This document shows, piece by piece, positions 9,401-19,400 of a stretch of DNA of 64,000 nucleotides; position 1 is the first letter of the stretch; every line of letters begins with the position of its first letter. Made by a program: the position numbers and the translations under genes. Source of the DNA: Trichostrongylus colubriformis. Lineage: Eukaryota > Nematoda > Chromadorea > Rhabditida > Trichostrongylidae. Below the pieces are notes generated by a model, which saw only the letters and a list, made by a program, of their open reading frames with translations, was not told the origin of the DNA and did no database searches. The stretch is from the NCBI GenBank assembly GCA_963978905.1, contig OZ022260.1:41228259-41292258 (forward strand). Direction: 5' to 3'.

Positions 9401-12107
9401 GGGTAAGTTTCCAAATATGACTATTTGAATGCATCCACGAGGTCTGCCAACTTTCACATGTTTGTATTTAACAATGTATTACCTGCTGGAGCGCCTACAG
9501 CAGTCATGGTTGAACTTGTACCTCCTCCCATAGGAGCACCCACTGCGGTCATTGTTGAACTTGTACCTCCCATAGGAGCACCGACTGCGGTCATTGTTGA
9601 ACCTGGGCCACCGGCTGGAGCACCGACAGCGGTCATCGTTGAGCGTCCTCCAGCTGAACCACGGTTTGTAAGTAATGTAAGTTTGCATAAACTCAGTTTT
9701 CAGTTAATTTTCGGAAAGAGTGCTTGGTTGCTATGATTCTTATGTGGAACTCATGAACTCATAAACTGATGAACTTTCACAAGAACAACAAGTTGGCAGC
9801 GTGATGTGCATGTGGGCGGGTTTGCATCTTCTCACTCATCTGGTCCCCGTGTTCAGTACAGCCTCTGCATATGTGGTGAAGTGCTTCCTAGCCTAATCCT
9901 CAGATTAAGAATTTGTAGCAACCACTGTGCTCTTGAATACGCGCAGATGCATCATCAGTCCATGTACCTAGGAGTGGCAACACACGGGTACCAGGCTCTG
10001 GCGCCTTTTGCCAATTATATTAATAAAAAGTTGCTTATCTAAGCATCCTGGAAAGGTCCTTGAGGGGTCAATCTGCCCACTCAGGAGTATACTTTTGTAT
10101 AAGCCCTCCCTTTAGGTTTAGGTCAAAATCATGTTCATACTGGGATGTCCCCCCCCCTCTTCATTGCGATAGCACCTCCTATTGCATGCACAATCCATCG
10201 AGGTTACACAAGGCGCCGCTTCATTCCTGAGCCACTCTTTTAAGCTTTTTTAATGTCAAGAGAGGAGAGTGTACAAGGCGCTCCCTTCTGATATGAAAGA
10301 GGCTTCTTCTCGCACAGGCCCCGCCTTACCGACGTAGTCTACCTTGTGGGGGTAACTCTAAACAAAGACTGAGGTGTAAATAATAATGATTCGATAGTAG
10401 ACGATATTTATCATATCGTAATACTGCGGTATCGATAGAAAAGACATCGTGCTTGACGTGTTGGCTTTCGTGGTGAAAACGTCCAAACGTTTTCACTCTC
10501 AGTTTTTGCCGCATCGGCGTCGACGGTGGCAATCGAGTGCCCGCCGCTGGCAACTCCGACACTATTGCGACGCACTCGACCGAATCAAACCACAGTATAA
10601 TGATCGTGGCGAGACAGGCGCGAATCTTGCCACAGATTGGCACTATGCCAAGATTCTCGCCAAGGTTCGAATTTCACCAAAGTCACCGGTGGGTCTCACG
10701 ATGACCATAGCGTGATATGGTCTGGTCGAGCGTTGTAAATAGAGCACGTCGTAATAGGAAGGCAACCACGCGATTGCCACCGTCGACGCTGTTGCCGTAA
10801 AGTATGAAAGCGGGATAAGCTGAAAGGCAGAGATATGCTTGTGATACATATTCCATGGTATCTCGCTACTCATTTCAGCGAAAGTTTATGGTCATTGTGG
10901 TTTATTGGTCAGTTACTGGGTGGGTGGTCAGTTGATGGTTATCCGCCCATCCCCCCAGCTATCTTGGGACGCGATGCAAGTACGAACCAAGTTTGGGAGC
11001 CGGCCCACACCGCGCTGGTGCTGGTGCATCACAAGAGTGCATGCTTGAGTCGGATGATTCATTTGATCCGCTGGGAGGAAACACGTGTTAAAATAAATCT
11101 AGTCCTGCCAACCAAGAAGTAACAGGAGGACCATAGTAGCCAGGAGACGGTTGGGACACACGGTCAGTGAGGTCACCAGGTCACGCGGTGGCCACGTTTG
11201 TTCGCGCGCGGCGGATGGCATTCAGGTAAAGACAGATAAAAATACGCCGCCGAAGCTCCTCCCCCAAAAAGGCGAGGCAAATTTGGAGAGCCCAGACGGC
11301 GAAGGACACGCCACCAGTTGGACCATTTGCGAAGCGGCACCGTGCGCGGTGAACCGACTTCAGGTCGAGGTCAAAATCCGTGTGCCCCATACCCTAGTAA
11401 CCATGGCGAGTCAATCAATACCCGGTCATTAAGCATACGGTATGAGAATCTTGTTTCGTTTGTGATAGTAATGCACGATCCAGATAAGGTAAAGTACATA
11501 CCAGGAGCACCTACAGCAGTCATGGTTGAACTTGTACCTCCTCCCATAGGAGCACCCACTGCGGTCATCGTTGATCCTGGACCAGCTCCCATAGGAGCAC
11601 CAACTGCGGTCATCGTTGATCCTGGACCTGCTCCCATTGGAGCACCAACTGCAGTCATCGTTGAGCGTCCTCCTGAATTCATTTTCATGATGACTTTAAC
11701 AATCAATGTCCCTGGAATGAGATTCGTAGAACTAACCTGCGGGCGCGCCCACAGCTGTCATGGTTGACGTACCTCCTGCTGAAACTTGTAACCAATATAG
11801 TTCTTTCACAAGGACAAGATCTCAGAAGAAACTCACCTGCTGGGGGTGCGGGGGGAGGCGCCCCGCCGCCACCACCACCGGGTGTCGAACCAACTGCAAA
11901 GTACGCTGACTGGGCTCCAGGAGCACCGCCGCCGGCTCCAACTCCAAAATAGGCAGACTGAGCACCGGTTCCACCAGCCGGCGCTCCTCCACCGCCTGGT
12001 AACTTTCCGCCTCCAGCAGCGCCACCGCCACCGCCGCCTACGCCGAAATATGTAGACTGGGCTCCGCCGCCACCGCCACCAGCGGCTCCGAAGTAGACAG
12101 AAGTCAT
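6425..12107 (-). CDS. ssq: SSQ-like sperm-specific glycine-rich repeat protein (8 exons)
   Basis: Exons read 12107-11837, 11775-11737, 11672-11502, 9653-9483, 9160-9038, 8667-8545, 7066-6812 and 6747-6425, giving 491 residues. Every intron has GT-AG ends and is phase 1. Exon 1 (residues 1-90) has MTSVYFG, STYFGVGGG and SAYFGVGAG blocks separated by polyglycine. Exons 2-7 are repeats of STMTAVGAP(A/M)G with GAGPG, GGPG or GGTS linkers, and the last exon returns to SAYFGV/SQYFGV blocks and ends SAYFAPK. This architecture is what I recall of C. elegans SSQ proteins (sperm-specific family, class Q), whose biochemical role is unknown; by analogy it should be made in sperm-producing germline. No signal peptide or membrane segment. 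Two splice sites are ambiguous without changing frame (exon 2 acceptor 11778/11775; exon 7 donor 6812/6806). The family call rests on composition and motifs, which low-complexity proteins can share by chance. Confidence 0.75.
7662..7784. mobile_element. 123-bp Tourist/Harbinger-like MITE in an SSQ intron
   Basis: Inverted ends GGCAGTGTTCATAGTTCACG and GGCATTGTTCAGAGTTCACG, flanked by TAA (7659-7661 and 7785-7787). The centre is AAAGATACATATTGATTGGG, the same word that is split by the foldback element at 434-1468, so this copy is the empty site. It lies in the intron between exons 6 and 7 of the SSQ-like gene. Confidence 0.75.
8545..9653 (-). repeat. Tandemly duplicated exon-plus-intron units of the SSQ-like gene
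   Basis: Exons 5 and 6 are both 123 nt and almost the same sequence. The introns 9161-9482 and 8668-9037 share long similar tracts (TGGGTTT(C/T)GGTAGACAGC, GATTCCGGTATGGATACCGG, AGCATCCACGAGGT, AATGTATTACCTGC). Exon 4 (171 nt) is the same kind of unit with one more repeat. The array therefore grew by duplication of whole exon+intron blocks. Confidence 0.8.
10026..10179. repeat. GGTGCTATCGC-family MITE, truncated copy
   Basis: AAAAGTTGCTTATCTAAGCA through CATTGCGATAGCACC matches most of the complete element at 12830-13048. The left end is missing. It lies in the long intron 3 of the SSQ-like gene. Confidence 0.65.
10492..10811. repeat. Inverted-repeat element in SSQ intron 3
   Basis: GCGTCGACGGTGGCAATCG at about 10517-10535 is repeated inverted near 10774-10792, with weaker matching on either side. 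The ~320-bp unit resembles a MITE, but terminal sequence and target duplication are not clear. Part of the same family (CTTGACGTGT, GCTTTCGTGG) occurs at 288-310. Confidence 0.45.
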
Positions 12108-12158
12108 GCCAAAGCAAGTATGACGATGAAAATTAAACTAACCCATCCTCACAATTCG

Positions 12159-12165
12159 CTTTTAT
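12159..12165 (-). promoter_or_regulatory. TATA-like box of the SSQ-like gene
   Basis: TATAAAG on the minus strand, 52-58 bp upstream of the ATG at 12107. Position fits a short 5' UTR. No good 3' splice acceptor lies between it and the ATG, so trans-splicing is not obvious here. Inference only. Confidence 0.4.
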
Positions 12166-12195
12166 ACTTTGATACGTGAGTTTGTTTTCGTCGTG

Positions 12196-12203
12196 CTTAT
12201 CAG
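12196..12203 (-). promoter_or_regulatory. GATA-factor site upstream of the SSQ-like gene
   Basis: CTGATAAG on the minus strand, about 90 bp upstream of the ATG. GATA sites close to the start are known promoter elements of C. elegans sperm genes such as msp, where ELT-1 is implicated. The match is short and could be chance, but position and gene type agree. Confidence 0.4.
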
Positions 12204-12597
12204 ACGCATTGGACTCATTGGTGGTGTCTTTCGTTTGAATACCCATGACACCCGATGCAAAGGTCATTTTTGGTTGAAAAGATTCAGGGGTTGGGCGATG
12301 TCTCTTGCCATGATTTTTATTTGTCTTTGATCACCATTCTATATTCCCACATTGCAGCATGGACAAGCCTCACCCAAGACTATCGTTGCCGACAGGTCAT
12401 CATTGAACGTCCCCCGGAATGACAGCTGCATAACGGAGCGTAAGTAAATAAGGGCCTGACAACACAAATACCTCGTGGGCTATCTTTTGCCGAGGAACGA
12501 CGCTGATACGTATGTACTGTTCGTGTTGATTGCAGTGAGGTAAGTATACTACTTTGAAGGGGGTGCGTATCCCTATGCCAGAATTTCGCACCACGAC

Positions 12598-12777
12598 CAG
12601 CGGCGTGCGACGCCGTGTGTCGAGCTATGCAGTCGTTAGAGTTGGGTCCTAGAGCGAATACATTGTAATGCTAGCACCCTTGTAATCTTTGGGACCAAAC
12701 AACACGGCGCCTTTAGCTCGCCCACATCGCTTCACTTGTGACACGCCGCGGTACGGAACCCTGACAGGGGTACACAC
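12598..12777. repeat. Relic of the GGGTGTGTACC-ended repeat family
   Basis: AGCGGCGTGCGACGCCGTGT, AGTTGGGTCCT, CACGGCGCCTTTAGCTCG and CCCTGACAGGGGTACACACA blocks align in order with 48845-49051. Non-coding. A further partial copy is at 5770-5872. Confidence 0.65.
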
Positions 12778-12829
12778 ACCCCTTTGACAGTGGTGCGGGT
12801 AATTCGGTGCACATTCCAGGATTATTGGA

Positions 12830-13048
12830 GGGTGCTATCGCAATGATGGAGGGGGGGGGGGCATCTTATAAAAAGTTGCTTATCTAAGCATCCTGGAGAG
12901 ATCCTTGAGGGGTCAATCTGCACATTCAGGTGTATACTTTTGCCTGCCTTGAAGGAGGAAGAAAGGGGCTCCTTTCCCTTCTTGGCTTAGGTAAAAATAG
13001 GGGCCAGTAGTGGGATGCCCCCCCCCTCCCCTCATTGCGATAGCACCT
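12830..13048. mobile_element. GGTGCTATCGC-family MITE (complete copy)
   Basis: Inverted ends GGTGCTATCGCAATGA followed by a G-rich run on the left and a C-rich run on the right, 219 bp in all. Internal words AAAAGTTGCTTATCTAAGCA and GAGGGGTCAATCTGC also occur at 10030-10080; a related tail lies at 60440-60489. Target duplication is not resolved. Confidence 0.65.
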
Positions 13049-13049
13049 T

Positions 13050-13944
13050 TTGGAGTACCAGCTGGCTCGCGCACACTACTGCGCGCGATTCATGGCGATG
13101 CTGTGCAAAATGGGTTTGATCGGCACGACCACAGTTGTGTATGGAGTTGAGTGGAAACTTCCTTTCCTCAGCTTCCAGCTGGGTCATTTATTTGAATAAA
13201 AGAAGAGAAGATGGCTTGATAAAATTGTATTTCGGTATAATCATACTTCAGTCGCTATCGAACCCGTTTTACACGTCATCGACACGAACCGCGTGCAGTA
13301 GTGTGCGCGAGCCAGCTGGTTTAGGTCATCATTGGGAGTCTGAATAGTTTAGACATCGATAGTTTTGTATTCGATTGCATCGATTGGCAACAATTTGTTC
13401 ATTTGCTGAGCATCTAATTCCTACACATTGATAGTAGATCCAAATCCCGATTATCGACGTATATCGTTTTCGTAAACATGCTTCACTATTTGGAATTTTG
13501 CTCAGTTTAGCGGTTGATGCCCAGTGTTGCGGCCAGTACGGCCTTAGAAAATGATTCCGAGTGAATCGCTTGCTTTGCAATCACAAATATAGGTTGCATC
13601 ATGGTTATCAATGTAGATCGAAATATCAAGAGAAATGCACCATTTTTTGGAACGCTAGGCAATTCAGCGGTCGATACATCGGCCACTGATATCAGAACAT
13701 AATCAAAATATGTTCACCCAATGGCACTGAGCATAAGACGCTCTTGCTTAAGCGGTCCTATAGTAGTATCAAGCGATGTGGAGGATTTCATCCCCCAATT
13801 CCTGACGGTTCTTATCAGACTCTGTAAGCCGTAGTCCGTTTCACTGAGGCCCCTGTATCCAACAATACCATTGAGGTCCCCGTACCCTACAACACCTGCG
13901 AATGTGAACATTCCACTGTCAGCCGCGAAAGCGTACCGCCCCTG
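13050..13944. other. Intergenic, no gene recognised
   Basis: AGCTGGCTCGCGCACACTAC near 13060 is repeated inverted near 13297-13318 (GTAGTGTGCGCGAGCCAGCT), so 13055-13320 is probably a TIR element about 265 bp long. The rest has no coding signal. Confidence 0.5.
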
Positions 13945-13947
13945 GTG

Positions 13948-14870
13948 ACATTTTCCTTCTCACGCTCCAAATCGAATCTTATCAACCATTATCAGTTCGG
14001 GTCACCCACAGTTAATGTTCCCGTCGCACTCCGCAAAACACCTGTGGGTATGAACGCTCCAGGACCAATGCGAATAGCGAAACGGATTTGGCGACTCCAG
14101 CTTTTTTACGCTCTTTATCGAATCTCATCAACCGTTATCAGTGCGGGCCACCCACCATTAATGTTCCCGTCGCACCTCGCAAAACACCTGTGTGTTGAAC
14201 GCTCCAGGACCAATGCGAATAGCGAAACGGTTCCGACGACATTCGCCTTCTCATGCTCCTTATCAAATCTTATCAACCGTTATCAAGCTGGATCAGCCAC
14301 CATTAATGTCCCCGTCTTACCCCGCAAAAGACTTGTGAGTATGAAAGCTCCGGGACCAATGCGAAAAGCGAAACGAATTCGACGACTCTAGCCTTTTTAC
14401 GCTCCATATCGAATCTTATCAACCGTTATCAATGCGGGTCACCCACCATTAATGTCCCCGTCCCACCCCGCACAACACCTATGAGTATGAACGCTCCGGG
14501 ACCAATGCGAAAGGCGAAACGGATCTGGCGACATTCGCCTTCTCATGCTCCTTATCAAATCTTATCAACCGTTATCAAGCTGGATCAGCCACCATTAATG
14601 TCCCCGTCTTACCCCGCAAAAGACTTGTGAGTATGAAAGCTCCGGGACCAATGCGAAAAGCGAAACGAATTCGACGACTCTAGCCTTTTTACGCTCCATA
14701 TCGAATCTTATCAACCGTTATCAATGCGGGTCACCCACCATTAATGTCCCCGTCCCACCCCGCACAACACCTATGAGTATGAACGCTCCGGGACCAATGC
14801 GAAAGGCGAAACGGATCTGGCGACATTTGTCTTCCGAGGCTCCTTATCAGCCCTTATCAGTTGCAATCAC
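13948..14870. repeat. ~145-bp satellite with a 290-bp higher-order repeat
   Basis: Six or more monomers share CGAATCTTATCAACCGTTATCA, CCACCATTAATGTCCCCGTC and GGACCAATGCGAAAAGCGAAACG-type words at a period near 145 bp. Two consecutive dimers, 14241-14530 and 14531-14820, look identical base for base. Earlier monomers are more diverged. Not coding, despite a 148-codon open frame at 13945-14391 that simply reads through monomers. Confidence 0.85.
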
Positions 14871-14979
14871 TTTCGGTCCACCACCATTAGTGTCCCCTTG
14901 CCACCCCTCACATCACTTGTAAAATTCGTGGTCCCAGCTTTACTGCGAGGTGAGATATGAATTTCGTGACAGACGGACA

Positions 14980-15639
<660 letters not shown>

Positions 15640-16100
15640 AAAGGAACCGGAAGGGATCCGAAACAAGAGGAAGATGCAAAGAAATGAGCATTTTGTAACG
15701 AACACTCAATGTTAGAAGCGATAATAGGTGAAAAAACCCGGACTCGAAAGCGCGACACTGCGGTGTGTATTCGCATCCCATTCGCATCAACACACTGACT
15801 TTCCGAGTTGTCCTCTGTAGGAGACGGGCCGCGGGCCAACGTTAGTTGTAGCACCTAACTCGCAGCGCAGTGGAGTGACCATCCCCAACTACATTAGCAT
15901 TCATATAAGTACATCTAGAAACAATATAAGAAAGAACAAAGTAAAAAGTGAAACGAAATAACAAATTTATAATAGAACATGTCCTTTTGGCACCATGCCA
16001 AGGCGTCAAACTAGCGAGTTTGTGCAATGGCGGCCACTTAAACTCGTCCACACTACGTCTGTTCTACCGTAAGCCAAAATTACTCCCTTCCGGTGTCTTT
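15640..16100. mobile_element. 461-bp TIR repeat (family AAAGGAACCGG), copy 1
   Basis: It starts AAAGGAACCGGAAGGG and ends with CCCTTCCGGTGTCTTT, its near inverse. Homologous copies with the same two boundaries are at 30658-31116 and 49631-50084. Sequence outside the boundaries differs between copies, confirming them. No clear target duplication and no protein. Confidence 0.75.
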
Positions 16101-16975
16101 AAGTCGTTCATTCATTCATTCAACTCTTGATGCTGGCCAGTTCACCAGGAGAGCTGAGGCCGCGGTCATGCTCACCGCCGGCAAGGCGTGGCTGCGTGGC
16201 ACTCCACTCTCCGCGCCGCTCGAAACTCGACCTCGTGCCCCCCACCCCTTTTTCAACGGCAGCCGACATTTTCATCCCAACCCCCCCCCCTTTTTTCCAC
16301 CCAAGCCCGCCTCTTTTGAGAATAAGGGAGGGAAGAGAGTCTTATTTCTAGGGTTTTTGACCGTTCAATTCCATTTTATCTTCATCTTCATACAAATGAG
16401 CACCTCGGCTTTCATATTCAGTAATCTTTTCACATTTAGCCAAGCTGATTGAGAGCGCTGAAAGACAGGTGTTACTAATTGCGCGTTTCGGGTTAATAGT
16501 AGAGCGTTGCCATTGACAGGCAGGGGGTGGGATGGGAGAGAGACAATAAAGACTAATGATAAAAACTGTTAGTGATTGATAAGGACCGATATGACCTGGA
16601 AACAAGCAGACGTGGGAGCCCGTTACACAGTTTATTTTTACAGTGTAAGAGTATGACCTAAATGATAAACAATCAGCGAGTAAACACATTTAGATCTTGT
16701 TCATTTATCAGTGGTAACAAAAAGTATGAACATGAAGATCTTTGATACACTTCCAGATAGTAGTTGCTATTAACAGAGATATTATATTATAAGCAGCTAA
16801 AAATTTTTGCTAAAAATTCAATTAGTGGTCACAAAAACCTCAGTATGGGATGCTCAGCAGACGATCAGCTTTTTTATCGATGAGCTGTTCGAGCTTCAGA
16901 ACAAGGATGGGTGACTTTCAGAGATACCGGTCTAGCCAGAGCACATTTCTTCGCGTATCACCATTGCAGTTTTAT
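16101..16975. other. Intergenic; fragments of GC-rich repeats
   Basis: 16140-16260 (CGGCAAGGCGTGGCTGCGTGG, CTCGAAACTCGACCTCGTG) resembles parts of the hAT-like MITE at 38570-38812 and of 18190-18360. The remainder has no coding signal. Confidence 0.4.
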
Positions 16976-17052
16976 GCGGTGTGGATTAATATCGAATAAC
17001 CGGTATCAACAAGCATCGTTGATACCGGTTATTCTATATTAATCCACATCGT
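16976..17052. repeat. 77-bp hairpin with ~35-bp arms
   Basis: GGATTAATATCGAATAACCG...GTATCAAC, a 7-nt loop AAGCATC, then GTTGATACCGGTTATTCTATATTAATCC. Arms match with very few mismatches. It could be a minute foldback element or a structured RNA; no second copy was found in the window. Confidence 0.65.
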
Positions 17053-17079
17053 ATCATCTTCTTCACTCAATATCAGGAG

Positions 17080-17360
17080 GGCCGTGTTCAGAGTTAGCGA
17101 TCGCGGCCGCGTTTTGCATAGGCGATTGGGGGATTGGACGACTGGGCGATCAGGCCATCAGTCTGAATGAAAAATATACATATCGATCGGGCGATCATGC
17201 GACTCAAGCGATCAGGCGATTGGGCGATTTGATGATCAGGCGTAAAGGATAAATTACACATCCATAAGGTGAAAGATACACTTCATCGTCTAATCGCTTA
17301 ATCGATATGTATCTTTTTCTTTAGGCCTAGTCGCTTGTATCGTGAACTCTGAACAACGCC
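17080..17360. mobile_element. Diverged Harbinger/Tourist-like element
   Basis: Ends GGCCGTGTTCAGAGTT and GGCGTTGTTCAGAGTT in inverted orientation, with GCGATC-rich subterminal repeats and an ATACATATCGAT centre as in 374-2978 and 7662-7784. The right flank is TTA; the left flank is not, so the target duplication is worn. Confidence 0.6.
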
Positions 17361-17431
17361 TTACAGGAGGATTCCGAGTCAAATATGCACATGTCAGCAT
17401 CAGTCGAAACCGATAAGAGGCATCGATTATA

Positions 17432-18176
17432 CAGGGGGTGCCAAAAAAAACGAAGCAATTTTTGTCCTCCACTTTCAACCCCACATTAGTCAAACCTCGG
17501 CCAATTCCGATCCGGAATTTTCATCCCCAAAGTAAAGAGCAGACCTCACTCTATCACTCTTCTCCGTTACAGCCTTCTGCACGAGCAGGAACGGTTGCCT
17601 GTTCCGAGTGAACAAGATGTGTCACCACAGGTGGGCAAAATCCGAAACTTCGTCGCCCTCGTTCAAAACCTTGCTAAGGTCCGTTCACTCTGGATACCTG
17701 AGGGGATTCATACTGGATGGTGTTCTCAAATATTCTGTTTTTTGCGGATTCCCGACGCCCTTCGTTTCCAAGAGCCAGAACGTGCCATTACCACTGAAAC
17801 CTCTCCGGGGGAGGTTTGAGGCATGAAGAATGATACTTCGGATCATAGCAGCCTTCTCCAAGCAGCAAGGGCTCTGTGACTTCCGTAACCCGAAGGACCA
17901 ATCCTTAGGAAGCTTCCCACAGAAGATCTACCACGGAACCTGGCCCCACTGTTTTAGGGGGACCTAGATACCATGGGTGCTCTGAAGCCCTAGTGCTCCG
18001 CTTGAAGGTTCCATATTTCTATGAAAGTGAAAGTAGTGAGTTCCAGCTTGCTCCTGTTCTAGAGGAACATTTCGGGAATATTTTGCCCCAATACTTTTAT
18101 CTCCTACGTTTCCCTTTGTTTTGTATAATAGGCGGATGTGGGCCGTGAGCAAAATTACTTTTTTTGGCACCCCCTG
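17432..18176. mobile_element. 745-bp TA-flanked TIR element, copy 1
   Basis: Starts CAGGGGGTGCCAAAAAAA, ends with the inverse, flanked by TA (17430-17431 and 18177-18178). The second copy, 51917-52662, has the same length and ends. Shared internal words include GGGCAAAATCCGAAA(C/T)TTCGTCGCCCTCGT and AGGAAGCTTCCCACA. TA duplication and CAG(G)-type ends suit the Tc1 group, but no transposase is encoded: frames differ between the copies. Confidence 0.75.
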
Positions 18177-18178
18177 TA

Positions 18179-19298
18179 CTGCTTGACCATCGCGCAGTCA
18201 TATTAACCGCCGGCAGGATGTGGCTGCGTTCACAGGCAGTGATGGAGAGTGGCACGGGGGAGGTGCAGAAATGACGCAGGTAACGAGACAGGGTGGCGTA
18301 GGCGGGGACGCAGAGATACGCAGCCACGCCCTGTCGTCGGCACAGCAAAGTATGACCGCGGCTTAACGGGATTCCATGGCACGCACAGCACTGTGCGATA
18401 GCGAAGCTGTACATTCACTCATGCTTAGGGAATCTACGAACTTCGTATGGTTGCGTCTTTCTTCGCTGAACAAGAACGCCAGGCCGCCAATGTTGCCAGA
18501 TTCTAATTTATACGGTTTTACTATACGCTACCGTATTATTGAATGCCAATGATAAATTGCGGTTCCTATACTCTGTTCCTATACCCTGAGGTACTGTAAT
18601 CTTAGGAGCTCTGTTTAATAAAGAATTCTAACAAAGAGATGCAATTCATCCAAAATCAAAATTCCGTGGAAATATGTTTATCGAATTGAAACCAAACATA
18701 ATGTCCTATTGTGATTCATGTGCTTTCACGCTGTTGTTACACTCCACGTTTCTGCATTGTTTTTCAGGATGTCGCTATCTCGCGATCTCGCGACAAGTCC
18801 CTGCATTGAAGAATCAGTAGCTGACATCGTTCTCAGCCGTATTGGAGCGCAACTGTAGGCACATATTTCCCCAACAGAGTCAACATTTGGTTAAGGCTGT
18901 GCTCTTTTGTTCTGAAGCCTAAAACTAATCGCCAAGCAGTCCGACTTCGCTTTTAATTTCCAGTCGGAGATAACGAGGCAAACAGCACGCATTGCCCCAG
19001 ATTAGACAGATTCAATGCTTGTGTTTTTTCCTGAAATTATAAATTTTGTACGGTAGGCAGTATATCCACCGTAACTAATCACACAGATGACCGTCAACTT
19101 GACGAAGTCTGCAGTTTTGAAATCTTCACATAACCTTCAAAACATGCGGTATCATGTCTTGATCTCACTTGAAGACTAAAAAACATTTATTTTGCTTCAA
19201 ATCATCATTGTTCTATACATTTACTTTTCCGAGCGGATCTGAAGTGAACCAGTATGTTCTAATGTGAAAGAGGTAGCATAAGAGTGACACGTTATTAA
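18179..19298. other. Intergenic between elements and the OCIA gene
   Basis: 18190-18400 contains a GC-rich repeat fragment (CCGCCGGCAGGATGTGGCTGCG) shared with 16165-16200. The rest is AT-rich and non-coding by eye. Confidence 0.4.
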
Positions 19299-19304
19299 TT
19301 TATT
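19299..19304 (-). terminator. AATAAA polyadenylation signal of the OCIA gene
   Basis: Minus-strand AATAAA about 97 nt downstream of the stop at 19401, in AT-rich sequence. Good position for the gene's 3' end. Confidence 0.6.
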
Positions 19305-19400
19305 CAACATAATAATTACAAAAGTAGCAAGTATTGCCACTACAGGTATGACAAATGAACCTATATGCTCACCGGCTAAACAATGCCTCGAACAATCGAG

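Noticed and set aside
13945..14391. 148-codon plus-strand frame
   Set aside because: Reads through satellite monomers (period ~145 bp) and is not conserved in the next monomers.
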